Source of the DNA: Maribacter huludaoensis
GTDB lineage: Bacteria > Bacteroidota > Bacteroidia > Flavobacteriales > Flavobacteriaceae
Assembly (NCBI RefSeq): GCF_029350945.1
Contig: NZ_JARKMS010000001.1
Location: 586,313-650,312 of the forward strand
Length of the DNA stretch: 64,000 bases
Direction of reading: 5' to 3'
Shown here: piece after piece, positions 17,653 to 26,752 of the stretch
How the letters are laid out: every line of letters starts with the position of its first letter
Numbering within the stretch: the first letter of the stretch is position 1
Program-made: the position numbers and the translations under genes
The notes under the pieces: model-generated
Seen by the model: only the letters and a program-made list of their open reading frames with translations
What the model was told of the DNA's origin: nothing
Databases searched by the model: none

Positions 17653-18093
17653 ATGTACGAAACTATTCACATGCTACATTCCTACCTTGCCTATATTGTT
17701 TTGGCAGTATTGATTTTAGCAGTTATTAATGCTATCTCAGGACTTGTTGGAAAGCGAATTTTTAATATGGGAAAAGACCTTAGACTTAGTCTTTTTGCAC
17801 TTATTTTGTGCCATATTCAATTATTGGTAGGATTAATTTTATACTTTGTTTCACCTAGTGGTTTAAGTGCAATACAAGAATTTGGTATGGGCGGTTTAAC
17901 TTCTGCGGCACGTTTATTGGCAGTTGAACATCCTTTTATCAATATTTTAGCCATCGCCTCTATAACCATAGGTTGGTCAAGACATAAGAAATTTGTTGAA
18001 GGAGATAAAAAATTTAAAAGTATTGCTATTTTTTACACCATTGGTTTACTGCTTATATTAAGTAGAATTCCATGGGGGCAATGGTTTAACTAG
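17653..18093 (+). CDS. Four-helix membrane protein, cytochrome-b-like pattern
   Basis: A 146-aa integral membrane protein with four predicted helices (~13-33, ~44-66, ~90-108, ~125-141). Histidines fall at helix positions in LHSYLAYIVL, LCHIQLLVG and VEHPFINIL, a spacing that could ligate heme, and homologues are sometimes named cytochrome b-like. This role is an inference; no cofactor motif such as CxxCH is present. It stands alone between two terminators, so it is probably its own transcription unit. Confidence 0.8.
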   Translation: MYETIHMLHSYLAYIVLAVLILAVINAISGLVGKRIFNMGKDLRLSLFALILCHIQLLVGLILYFVSPSGLSAIQEFGMGGLTSAARLLAVEHPFINILAIASITIGWSRHKKFVEGDKKFKSIAIFYTIGLLLILSRIPWGQWFN

Positions 18094-18114
18094 AATTTTG
18101 GAATTTTAATACGA

Positions 18115-18148
18115 TAAAGAACCTAGCATAATTATGTTAGGTTCTTTA
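18115..18148. terminator. Bidirectional terminator hairpin
   Basis: Arms TAAAGAACCTA/TAGGTTCTTTA with further inner pairing. It serves the gene ending at 18093 (+), and its 3' arm overlaps the stop codon of the nuclease gene coming from the other side. Confidence 0.7.
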
Positions 18149-19189
18149 TTGTTTCTGGACTTTTTTAATTAGGTGAAGGTATACGGGAAAATGGTCGCTA
18201 TAACCACCAATATAACTCCCTCCGGCATATGTTCTTAAAGGGTAGCCTTTATATTTTCCTTTGGGGTCCATTAAATATTCTGGGGTGAAAATACCTACTT
18301 TCCAGTAAATATAACCTTGTATTGCCTTGTCCGTAAGAGATGATGTCATATATAGTTGGTCGAATAAATTCCACTTATCACGATAAGCCAATGAACCTCT
18401 TCCTTTTCTATAAAGCTTTTCCATTGGTCCGTAAAGATTTGTAGAATCCAAATTTTTATAGTGCTTCTTAACTTGTAGTATTTTTTTAAAACTGGGGTCT
18501 ATAGGATCATCGTTAAAATCTCCCATGCTTATAATTTTAGCGTAGGTATCTAACTTTTGAACAGAATCTATTATTCGCTTGTTTAACTTGGCGGCTTCTA
18601 ATCTAAACGGCCTACTTCTGGCTTCGCCACCACTTCTAGATGGCCAATGGTTCACCATAAAATATATTTTTTCATTATCCAATAAGCCCTCTACAATTAG
18701 TTGATCCCTTGTGTAATCTCGTTTGCCATCAAGATTAAACAGAAGTAATCTATGGCTGTTAAAATTAACAGGCACAAAGGCACTTTTCTTATAAAGTAAG
18801 GCAACGTCTATACCTCTTTCATCGGGAGAGTCAAAATGAATGATGCCGTAGTTGTATGTGGCTAAATTAGTATGTTGTATTAAATCTTCCAGTACATTTA
18901 AGTTTTCTACTTCACAAACACCAATAATGTCCGGGGCTGTTTTATTATCGGTCGAACCAATTTCAGAAATTATCCTGGACATATTTTCTATTTTTTGTAA
19001 ATAGCGTTCTTTTGTCCAATTGTCTTTTCCGTCGGGTGTTCTATCGTCATCGTATATTAAAGAATCATTTTTAGTGTCAAAAAGATTCTCAAGATTGTAA
19101 AAAGCTACTGTTCTAATTTGATAAGTATCAGAATTTTGGGCTAATAAATTTATGTGGAGAAGTAGGAAGAGGACAAATGGTAATCGCAT
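18146..19189 (-). CDS. Exported endonuclease/exonuclease/phosphatase (EEP) family protein
   Basis: A 347-aa secreted EEP-fold phosphodiesterase, probably a nuclease. A signal peptide (MRLPFVLFLLLHINLLAQ) precedes a complete EEP core: N32 in FYNLENLFD, E93/E95 in VCEVEN, H181 in NHWPSRSGG, D224 and N226 in GDFNDDP, and D332-H333 in SDHFPV. All metal and catalytic positions appear intact. It is transcribed away from a TonB receptor and a DUF5689/lamin-tail lipoprotein, the two partners most suggestive of nucleic-acid scavenging. Substrate is not proven; EEP folds also include lipid and sugar phosphatases. Confidence 0.9.
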   Translation of the reverse strand: MRLPFVLFLLLHINLLAQNSDTYQIRTVAFYNLENLFDTKNDSLIYDDDRTPDGKDNWTKERYLQKIENMSRIISEIGSTDNKTAPDIIGVCEVENLNVLEDLIQHTNLATYNYGIIHFDSPDERGIDVALLYKKSAFVPVNFNSHRLLLFNLDGKRDYTRDQLIVEGLLDNEKIYFMVNHWPSRSGGEARSRPFRLEAAKLNKRIIDSVQKLDTYAKIISMGDFNDDPIDPSFKKILQVKKHYKNLDSTNLYGPMEKLYRKGRGSLAYRDKWNLFDQLYMTSSLTDKAIQGYIYWKVGIFTPEYLMDPKGKYKGYPLRTYAGGSYIGGYSDHFPVYLHLIKKVQKQ

Positions 19190-19226
19190 GTTAAAGGGTA
19201 TTTTGTCTTAATTATAAGCGAGTATA

Positions 19227-19237
19227 CGGAATTTCCG
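19227..19237. promoter_or_regulatory. Short palindrome in the divergent EEP/TonB promoter region
   Basis: CGGAA-T-TTCCG lies in the 107-base gap between the two divergent genes. It is short and could be chance, but it is the only GC-rich symmetric site in the gap. Confidence 0.25.
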
Positions 19238-19296
19238 CGTTAATTATTTCTTAAATACTATCTTAATGGCTCAATGTTAAGGCATTAAGTTTTAAA

Positions 19297-22038
19297 ATGA
19301 TTAAGCATACACTTTGTTTCTTGTTATTTCTAAAAATATGTTTCTTAAATGCTCAAAGGACCATAACAATATCTGGAGAAGTAAAAAATAAGATAGGAAA
19401 AGAGGTAATTATAGACGCAACTATTAGATTAGAAAGGAGCTCTATAGAAACGGCAACAAATAACTTAGGAGAGTTTCAGCTTATTACTGCATATAAAGGA
19501 GAATTTATATTACAAATTTCTTCTGCTGATTTTAATACTAAAAGAATACCAATATTTCTAGGTGAAAATAATATTGATCTTGGTAGTATCTTTTTAGATA
19601 GAGATATGACCATAGAGAAATCCATCAACCTTATCAATATCACTGATGAAGAGTTGTTAGATGAAGAGGTAAATTCTAACGCGCTTGCGTTACTGCAATC
19701 TACGAGAGACATTTTTTTAAACAGGGCGGCGTTTGATTTTGGTCAGGCGTTTTTTAGGGTAAGAGGATATGATTCTCAATATGGAGAAGTTCACCTAAAT
19801 GGATTGCCCATGAATAAAATGCTAAACGGTAGGCCACAATGGAACAACTGGGGAGGATTGAACGATGTAATAAGAAATCAACAATATACTAATGGTTTAG
19901 AGGCTTCAGATTTTACTTTTGGGGGTATTTTAGGGAATACTAACATAGATTTACGGCCTTCGGGATTACGGCCTGGAACAAGATTATCTTCTTCTATGTC
20001 TAATAGAACTTACAACGGTAGAGTTATGGCAACTTATAACTCTGGGGTCAAAGATGAAAAAGTGGCTTATATTATTTCTGCTTCTCGGCGTTGGGCAAAG
20101 CAAGGGTATATAGATGGCACATTGTACGATTCCTATTCGGCCTATGGTTCCATTGAATACTTATTAAATGAAAACAATACAATTTCCGCTACGGCAATAG
20201 TAGCATCTAACAGGAGAGGGCGCTCGTCCGCAATTACAGAGGAAGTACAAGAAATACAGGGCAACAGGTATAACCCTTATGCAGGTATACAGAACGGGAA
20301 AATTAGAAACTCTAGGGAAAGGCATATTAATGAACCACTGTTCTTGATCAACTACCTTCGTGAATCGGAAAATCTTCAATTAAATGTTGGTGTCGGTTAT
20401 CAAACAGGTGTTTATAAAAGAAGTCGTTTAGGATATTACAATGCTCCAAATCCAGACCCTACATATTACCGTTATTTACCCAGTTTTTATTTAAATAGTC
20501 CAATTGGGGCAAATTATGAAAGTGCTATACAGGCGGAAGAAGGTTTTCTTAAGTGGCCACAATTTGATTGGAATACTATTTATGAAGCAAATACAAGTAT
20601 AAGTCAAAACGGTGAAGCCGCATATGTACTATATGACGATATTACTAAAGACAATCAATTAACCGCTAGGGCAACCGCAAACATAAACTTTAACAAGCAT
20701 TCAGACTTTGATGTGGGGTTGACGCATCGCCAACTATACTCTAATAACTATGCTCGTATAGATGATCTTTTGGGAGCCGATTATCATAAAGATATAGACG
20801 TGTTTTCTGAAACGTTGAATGATGTTTCTAACGAAGTAAATAAATTGGAGGGGCAAATTTTTAATTATCAGTATAATCTAAACGGCAACAATACGGATTT
20901 ATTCGCTCAATTAAATACCTATTATAATAAGATAAAGTTATTTGTAGCAGGCAAGTATGAAATGGTCTCTTATCAAAGAGAAGGGTTATTTCAGAATGAA
21001 AGATATATTGATAATTCAATAGGAAAAAGTGAAAAAGTCAAGTTTTCTAATTGGTCAGTGAAGTCAGGAGCGGCTTATACCTTAACAGGTAGGCATTGGG
21101 TTTCTGCCCATGCCGCAATAATGAATAAAGCACCTGTTTTACAAAACGTATTTATTAATCCTAGAGAAAATAACGCTATCGTCCCAAATATGCAAAATGA
21201 AACTATTACGAGTGTAGATGCCAATTATTTTTTTAGAATGCCAAAATTAACCGGTAGGTTTACCGGTTTTTATACTCGTTTTCAAAATACCACCGATGTA
21301 AATTTCTTTTTTGTTGATTCTGGGGTGGGTTCAGATTTTGTGCAAGAAGTAATTACCGATTTAGACAAATTACAGATGGGTACCGAACTTGGTTTAGAGT
21401 ACCAACTGTCTAGTGCGGTTAAACTATCATTAGTTGCCTCAGTGGCAAAACATGAATATGCCAGTAATCCTTTTGTGACTATTAATTTTGATACTGCGGG
21501 CGCTACCGAAGATTTGATAGATATATCGGGCTCTAAATTTTTAGGACCATCTGCTGTAAAGGGTTACAAATTGGCGCAAGGTCCGCAAAAAGCAATTGCG
21601 GCAGGTGTGGAATACAGAGATCCCAAATATTGGTGGATAAGTGCTTCTGCAAACTATCTCGCAAACAATTATGCTAATATTTCTACAATAACCAGAACCC
21701 AAAGTTTTTTTATTGATCCAGAAACGCAATTAAGGTTCCCTGATGCAACAGATGAAAATGTGCGGAAACTTCTAAGACAAAAGCCACTTGATAATTTTTA
21801 TTTATTAAATATGGTTGGCGGTAAATCATGGCTGAAGAATGGCAAATACATAAGTGTATTTGCCAGTATTAACAATCTTTTTGACACCACTTTTAGAACA
21901 GGTGGCTACGAGCAAAGTAGAAACGGCAATTATGGTCAATTAAAGCAAGATAACTTAAGCGGTAACCCGTCTTTTGCACCAAAATATTGGTATGGGTTCG
22001 GTAGAACTTATTTTTTAAATTTTGCTTTTAGTTTTTAA
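19297..22038 (+). CDS. TonB-dependent receptor (putative nucleic-acid-associated locus)
   Basis: A 913-aa outer-membrane receptor. A signal peptide ends at FLNAQ; the CarboxypepD_reg-like domain spans ~24-105; the plug (~125-235) includes FFRVRGYDSQYGEVHLNG and GRPQWNNWGGLNDV; the barrel runs to the terminal FLNFAFSF. It is followed 16 bp later by a lipoprotein with DUF5689 and lamin-tail domains, so receptor and lipoprotein form an outer-membrane pair, reminiscent of SusCD organisation without SusD. The gene faces an exported EEP nuclease. Substrate assignment to DNA, nucleotides or phosphate compounds is inference from that context. Confidence 0.93.
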   Translation: MIKHTLCFLLFLKICFLNAQRTITISGEVKNKIGKEVIIDATIRLERSSIETATNNLGEFQLITAYKGEFILQISSADFNTKRIPIFLGENNIDLGSIFLDRDMTIEKSINLINITDEELLDEEVNSNALALLQSTRDIFLNRAAFDFGQAFFRVRGYDSQYGEVHLNGLPMNKMLNGRPQWNNWGGLNDVIRNQQYTNGLEASDFTFGGILGNTNIDLRPSGLRPGTRLSSSMSNRTYNGRVMATYNSGVKDEKVAYIISASRRWAKQGYIDGTLYDSYSAYGSIEYLLNENNTISATAIVASNRRGRSSAITEEVQEIQGNRYNPYAGIQNGKIRNSRERHINEPLFLINYLRESENLQLNVGVGYQTGVYKRSRLGYYNAPNPDPTYYRYLPSFYLNSPIGANYESAIQAEEGFLKWPQFDWNTIYEANTSISQNGEAAYVLYDDITKDNQLTARATANINFNKHSDFDVGLTHRQLYSNNYARIDDLLGADYHKDIDVFSETLNDVSNEVNKLEGQIFNYQYNLNGNNTDLFAQLNTYYNKIKLFVAGKYEMVSYQREGLFQNERYIDNSIGKSEKVKFSNWSVKSGAAYTLTGRHWVSAHAAIMNKAPVLQNVFINPRENNAIVPNMQNETITSVDANYFFRMPKLTGRFTGFYTRFQNTTDVNFFFVDSGVGSDFVQEVITDLDKLQMGTELGLEYQLSSAVKLSLVASVAKHEYASNPFVTINFDTAGATEDLIDISGSKFLGPSAVKGYKLAQGPQKAIAAGVEYRDPKYWWISASANYLANNYANISTITRTQSFFIDPETQLRFPDATDENVRKLLRQKPLDNFYLLNMVGGKSWLKNGKYISVFASINNLFDTTFRTGGYEQSRNGNYGQLKQDNLSGNPSFAPKYWYGFGRTYFLNFAFSF

Positions 22039-22054
22039 AAATCAAGTAATTTAA

Positions 22055-23419
22055 ATGAATAATAATGTCAATAAATATTTTGTGATTATGGCTATTGCCA
22101 TAGTGCTTTTCTCATGTGTAAAAAATAGAGAATTTGATACACCTGAAATAGAATGTTTAGATGCTGATGGTACATTTATTTCGATAGCTGATTTAAAGAA
22201 TAAGTACAATGGAGAGACCGCACAAATTTATGAAGACCTGTTCCTGAAAGGTTATGTAATCTCTTCTGATAAGGAGGGTAATTTTTTTAATACGATATTT
22301 TTTCAAGATGAGTCAAGCAATCCGTCAGAAGGAATGAAGATAGAATTAGAATTAAGGGATTCTCATTTGTTCTTTGATGTTGGTCAGCAAATTGTAATTA
22401 AATTGAAAGGATTGTATTTAGGCGAATCTAATGGCACATATAAGATTGGTGGTGTATTTACTTCCTTTGGGAAACGTAGTGTTGGTAGGTTGCCTAAAAA
22501 TGTTGTTTTTGACCATATTCTAATCTCTTGTAACGACAATTTTGGAATAGAGCCTACAACAGCCGTAATTTCAGAATTGAACGATGGCATGCTTAATACA
22601 TTGATAGTACTGAACAATGTAGAAATAAAATTAGAAGAACTTGGGGAAACTTTTGCTACTAAAGAAGTAGAAACATTTAGAACCTTGGTAGATTGTTTTG
22701 ATAACGAATTGCTGATGTTAAATAGCGGCTATGCCGATTTTCAATCAGAAATTCTACCTGATAAAATGGGTAGTGCCACTGGTTTGTTAACTAAGGATAA
22801 CAACAGGTACCAATTAATAATACGTAGCTTAAAAGACCTTGAATTTGAACAACAACGATGTGTAGATTATATAGATGAATTTACGTCTCCTTCAATTTTA
22901 ATAACTGAGATTGCCGACCCCAACAATAATGCAGGCGCAAGATTTGTGGAGCTTTACAATTCAGCAGAAGAAAATATGTCTTTAAAAGGTTGGAGTTTAA
23001 AGCGTTACACCAATGATAATGTTGAAGTCAGCTCTAGTATAGACTTGTCTGAATATGAAATACCAGGTCAAGGATTTTTAATCATATCACCTAACGCAGA
23101 AGAATTTAATAATATTTACGGTTTTAATGCTAATGTGTCAGTAGGTACCAATTCACCAGCAGATTCTAACGGTGATGATACTATTGTGTTAGTGGATCCC
23201 TTTGATTCTGTTGTAGATATTTTTGGAGTAATCGGTGAAGATGGTAGTAATACCAACCACGAATTTGAAGATGGTAGAGCTGTTAGAAAAATGGAAATAG
23301 AAGCTAACAATGCTGTTTTCAATTCAGCGGAATGGTTTATTTATAATGACACCGGTGGTGCGGGAACAGTTAATATGCCACAAAATGCACCATTGGATTT
23401 TAACCCGGGTGTAAGATGA
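22055..23419 (+). CDS. DUF5689 and lamin-tail-domain lipoprotein
   Basis: A 454-aa surface or periplasmic lipoprotein. Lipobox VLFSC places the lipid on C21. Residues ~30-270 match the DUF5689 layout; the part at ~60-140 (LKGYVISSDKEGNFFNTIFF, then IVIKLKGLYLG) resembles an OB-fold of the kind found in secreted ExeM/NucH nucleases. Residues ~280-425 form a lamin-tail domain (ILITEIADPN, FVELYNSAEE, LKGWSLKRY, GQGFLIIS). OB-like plus LTD, with the EEP enzyme encoded divergently, gives the parts list of an ExeM-type nuclease. Probably co-transcribed with the upstream receptor. Its stop lies 2 bp from the stop of the convergent response regulator. Confidence 0.88.
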   Translation: MNNNVNKYFVIMAIAIVLFSCVKNREFDTPEIECLDADGTFISIADLKNKYNGETAQIYEDLFLKGYVISSDKEGNFFNTIFFQDESSNPSEGMKIELELRDSHLFFDVGQQIVIKLKGLYLGESNGTYKIGGVFTSFGKRSVGRLPKNVVFDHILISCNDNFGIEPTTAVISELNDGMLNTLIVLNNVEIKLEELGETFATKEVETFRTLVDCFDNELLMLNSGYADFQSEILPDKMGSATGLLTKDNNRYQLIIRSLKDLEFEQQRCVDYIDEFTSPSILITEIADPNNNAGARFVELYNSAEENMSLKGWSLKRYTNDNVEVSSSIDLSEYEIPGQGFLIISPNAEEFNNIYGFNANVSVGTNSPADSNGDDTIVLVDPFDSVVDIFGVIGEDGSNTNHEFEDGRAVRKMEIEANNAVFNSAEWFIYNDTGGAGTVNMPQNAPLDFNPGVR

Positions 23420-23421
23420 TA

Positions 23422-23829
23422 TTACGCTAGCTCCTTTGAATCTATGATTTTTTTTACGGCGCTTTCTGTCAAAGGTTTTACAATATAATCTTTTACCAAT
23501 TTGTAGTCTTTTGCTTTTTCCATGAATTTAGGACTGATAAAGGAACTGGTAATATAGATTTTTATGTGCCCTATCTTATCTTCAGGGAGGTCTTTAAATT
23601 CTTCTAGAAAAGACCAGCCGTCTCTATTTGGCATGTTTAAATCCAAAAAAATGACATCAGGTAATTTAATATTTTCAACTAATAGACCAATTAGACCATC
23701 TAGAGCCTCTTGTCCCCCCGTGTAGTATAAGATATTATCACTAAAATTATGATTTTTTAAAATGTTTTTACTACTGATAGAAAAAAATTCATCATCATCA
23801 ATTATACAACAGCTAGAAAATATGCTCAT
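23422..23829 (-). CDS. Single-domain response regulator
   Basis: A 135-aa receiver domain with no output domain. The acidic pocket is in CCIIDDDEFF, the phospho-acceptor aspartate in FLDLNMPNRDGW, the switch Ser/Thr in YITSSF and the lysine in YIVKPL. Such proteins relay phosphate or act by protein contact. It is a paralogue of the receiver at 24004, 175 bp upstream on the same strand, and both are likely partners of the PAS kinase at 24424. Confidence 0.93.
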   Translation of the reverse strand: MSIFSSCCIIDDDEFFSISSKNILKNHNFSDNILYYTGGQEALDGLIGLLVENIKLPDVIFLDLNMPNRDGWSFLEEFKDLPEDKIGHIKIYITSSFISPKFMEKAKDYKLVKDYIVKPLTESAVKKIIDSKELA

Positions 23830-24003
23830 GTTTAATTATTATAAAAGTAAATCTTTGTCAGATTTTAGATTACTAAGTCTGTAGGCAATTATAATCGACT
23901 AAATTATATAAATTATTAAGTGATGATATTTAATAAAAATAAGTTACACTCCTTTTTATTAACAATAGCATTTTTTAAAAGGCTAAATAATTTCTTGTTC
24001 TCA

Positions 24004-24411
24004 TTAACTTTCTACCGTAGCTCCTAATATTTTACCAAGGTCATCTGGTGTAATCGGTTTTAAAATATAGGTGTCTACTTGTTCATAATTTTTGACCCTT
24101 TCTAAATCCCTAGGGTCTACAGATGAACTAATTATATAGATTACAATCTTCTTTGATAGTGGGCTTTTACAGTTTTTGAACTCATCTAGAAATTCCCAGC
24201 CATTTAAGATAGGCATGTTCAGGTCCAAAAAGATTACATCTGGCAACGGTTCGTTGGCAATGCATAATTTCATGAGTCCGTCAAGGGCATCTTTACCGTT
24301 GTTATAAACAATAATAGAATTGGCAAAATTTACTTCTTTTATAATTCTTTTGGTGCCATATACAAAAATTGGGTCGTCATCTATAATACAACAAATTTCA
24401 ATTTTTTTCAT
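24004..24411 (-). CDS. Single-domain response regulator
   Basis: A receiver domain of about 135 aa. Visible: acidic residues in CCIIDDDPIF, phospho-acceptor in FLDLNMPILNGWEFL, IISSSV switch, and YILKPI lysine. An ATG at 24411 is preferred over an in-frame TTG at 24417, which would add two residues. It lies directly downstream of the PAS histidine kinase (12-bp gap), so the two form a kinase/receiver pair. Confidence 0.93.
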   Translation of the reverse strand: MKKIEICCIIDDDPIFVYGTKRIIKEVNFANSIIVYNNGKDALDGLMKLCIANEPLPDVIFLDLNMPILNGWEFLDEFKNCKSPLSKKIVIYIISSSVDPRDLERVKNYEQVDTYILKPITPDDLGKILGATVES

Positions 24412-24423
24412 TTTCAATTTTTA

Positions 24424-26619
24424 TTAGCCCTGTTTAAGTTTAATGATGATTTTGGTTCCTTTGTCTACTTTACTTTCAATATTTATGCTCCCGCTCATTG
24501 ATTCGATCTGGTTCTTCGTAATGAATAAACCAATGCCTTTGGCATCTTTATGCTTATGAAAGGTTTTGTACATGCCAAAAATTTTGTCGCCATGCCTTTT
24601 CAAATCTATACCTTGTCCGTTATCGGTAAATGAAATTACCATAAGTTGTTCTTCAATATGAGATGTAATTTTAATTATAGGTGTTCGTTTTTCAGAACTA
24701 TATTTCAGTGCATTTGTTAGAATATTTAAAAAGATACTTTCCAGATATGCAGGTACTGCATTTACAAAATGTGTTTTACAAATGTCAATTTTAAGTTGTG
24801 CCTCTTTGTCTTCCAATAGACCATTGATACTTTTGGTGATATGATTTATTGTATTGATTACACTTATGCTTTGTAGATTTTCTAGCGTACCGGTTTTGAT
24901 CTGAACAACATCGTTTAAATGTGCAATAGTTTCAGAAAGGCTTTCGGTAGCACTGGTAATCATTCTATGAATGTTCTGGCGTTCCTCATCATCTTTTTCT
25001 TTGTTCAAAAATTTGGTGAGCATAACCATGTTTGTGGAGTGCGAGCGAAGGTTGTGAGAAACGATATGGGCAAAATTGGTAAGGCTTTCGTTTTGGCTCT
25101 TTGTAACATCTACCAGTGCCTCTAATTTTTTTTGTGACTCAATTCTTTCGGTAATATCCAAAAACTGGATAATGATATGGCTTATATTGCCATTTATATC
25201 TTTAACAGGTGTTGCGCCTATTATGGCATGGACAATGTTGCCGTTTTTATGAAAGTATCTTTTTTGAAATTGTAAGTTTATTGTATCACCTTCAATTACT
25301 TTCTTTTTAAAATAGCGGCTTCCCGGTAAATCATCTGGATGGGTAATATCATTGGAAGATATTTTTAATAACTCATTTTCAGAATATCCTAAACTTTTGC
25401 ATAAGCTTTTGTTTGCTTTTAGCCAATTAAGATCTGGGCTAACAAGCGCCATCCCAATAGATGAATGTTCAAAAGTTTCGGTAAAGGATTTGGTGCTTTC
25501 CGCCAGCTTAATTTCAGTGCTGCGCAGCTCTGTAATGTCCCAGTTTGCCCCTGTCATTTTAACGGCGGTGCCATTAATGTCATTAATAGTTTTTGAAAGA
25601 CCCTTAATATGTCTTATAGTTCCATTTTTATGTATAATTCTGTACTCTTCATCAAAGTCCTTTATACCATTGATAGCATTTTCGGTCGCTGTTAAAACCC
25701 TTTTTAAATCATCTGTATGAATTGTTGATGACCAAGCTTCAAATGCTCCTGAAAAATTGAACTTTTCTATATCGAAAATGCGATACATTTCATCGTCCCA
25801 ATCTAAATTGTTTTCGGTTAAGTTATAATTCCATGTACCAATTTGTGCGGTTTGTGAGGTCATTTTCAATCGCTCCGAAATTTCTTGATGGGCCAACTCA
25901 ATTTTTTTTCGCTCATCAATATCTTGAAAAGTACCAATAAGTCTTACCGCTTTGCCGTTTAATATTTCAACTTCGCCTTTGGCACAGACCCAGACCTCTC
26001 TTCCTTTTGCGGTAATAATTATAAGCTCGGTGTCAAAAGATTTGCCTTCTGCAATTGCGTTACTTACTAAATATGATATTTTATCCCTATGAACACCCTC
26101 TTTATAAAAATTTATTCCCTCTTCTAAATTTGGAACAAAGTCTTGGTCTACTTCATGGATTTCCTTTGTAGTCTTTGTCCAATATACGGTATTGTTCAGT
26201 AAATCAAGTTCCCAACATCCAATTCTGGCAACTTCCTCGGCCTTATGTAGTAATTCTATTTCTTTTTGTTCTTCAGTAATATCATCTAAGAATATGATGG
26301 CTCCGTCAAAACCTTGATTTTCAACTTTAGAAGGTATAATTTTCCACTTAAGCCATTGTAACGTGCCATCCGGTAGAATAAATTTTTGTCCGGTATTAAT
26401 ATGTTCTTCCCCATTAATACCATTGCTTATGGCTTTTTTGAAAAAATCAGGCGTTTCAATTATGCTCTCAAATAAATTTTTATTGACGTAATCAGTGTTG
26501 CCTAAACTAAATCTATCATGCCACTCGTTAGAGTAGTTAATAAAGTTTAACTTAGTATCCACGATAGCAATTGCATTGGGGGACTCTTTTAAAAGAAAGT
26601 CAACGGCTAATGTTTTCAA
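24424..26619 (-). CDS. Four-PAS-domain sensor histidine kinase
   Basis: A 731-aa kinase lacking transmembrane segments, so a cytosolic sensor. Four PAS/PAC units are visible at ~10-120, ~128-245, ~250-370 and ~378-495, each ending in a D-I/D-T/D-E-R/Q type linker (LDDITEEQKE, FQDIDERKK, WDITELR, LDITERIE). The dimerisation/phospho-acceptor helix carries the H-box in FAHIVSHNLRSH, and the ATPase domain has N-box NILTNALKYSS and G-box DNGQGI. The start is TTG at 26619, preceded in frame by a stop codon, and no in-frame ATG occurs before the first PAS domain. Signal unknown. Genetically paired with the receiver genes downstream. Confidence 0.93.
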   Translation of the reverse strand: MKTLAVDFLLKESPNAIAIVDTKLNFINYSNEWHDRFSLGNTDYVNKNLFESIIETPDFFKKAISNGINGEEHINTGQKFILPDGTLQWLKWKIIPSKVENQGFDGAIIFLDDITEEQKEIELLHKAEEVARIGCWELDLLNNTVYWTKTTKEIHEVDQDFVPNLEEGINFYKEGVHRDKISYLVSNAIAEGKSFDTELIIITAKGREVWVCAKGEVEILNGKAVRLIGTFQDIDERKKIELAHQEISERLKMTSQTAQIGTWNYNLTENNLDWDDEMYRIFDIEKFNFSGAFEAWSSTIHTDDLKRVLTATENAINGIKDFDEEYRIIHKNGTIRHIKGLSKTINDINGTAVKMTGANWDITELRSTEIKLAESTKSFTETFEHSSIGMALVSPDLNWLKANKSLCKSLGYSENELLKISSNDITHPDDLPGSRYFKKKVIEGDTINLQFQKRYFHKNGNIVHAIIGATPVKDINGNISHIIIQFLDITERIESQKKLEALVDVTKSQNESLTNFAHIVSHNLRSHSTNMVMLTKFLNKEKDDEERQNIHRMITSATESLSETIAHLNDVVQIKTGTLENLQSISVINTINHITKSINGLLEDKEAQLKIDICKTHFVNAVPAYLESIFLNILTNALKYSSEKRTPIIKITSHIEEQLMVISFTDNGQGIDLKRHGDKIFGMYKTFHKHKDAKGIGLFITKNQIESMSGSINIESKVDKGTKIIIKLKQG

Positions 26620-26752
26620 AAGATCTTACATTTTATATAAAGGTACGCATTTCATATAAAGTAAGAAAAAAGGAATTATAAGTAAGAAAAAACACTCTAT
26701 TTTAAGCTGGTTTGAAATCTTAGGAAAGAGAACAATTATAAATATAAAAACT

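Noticed and set aside
18146-18148. Hairpin at 18115-18148 as an attenuator of the EEP gene
   Set aside because: It lies at the 3' ends of two convergent genes, where a shared terminator is the simpler reading.
25352-25720. 122-codon plus-strand frame opposite the PAS kinase
   Set aside because: Mirror of conserved PAS-domain codons; hydrophobic runs are typical of antisense translation.
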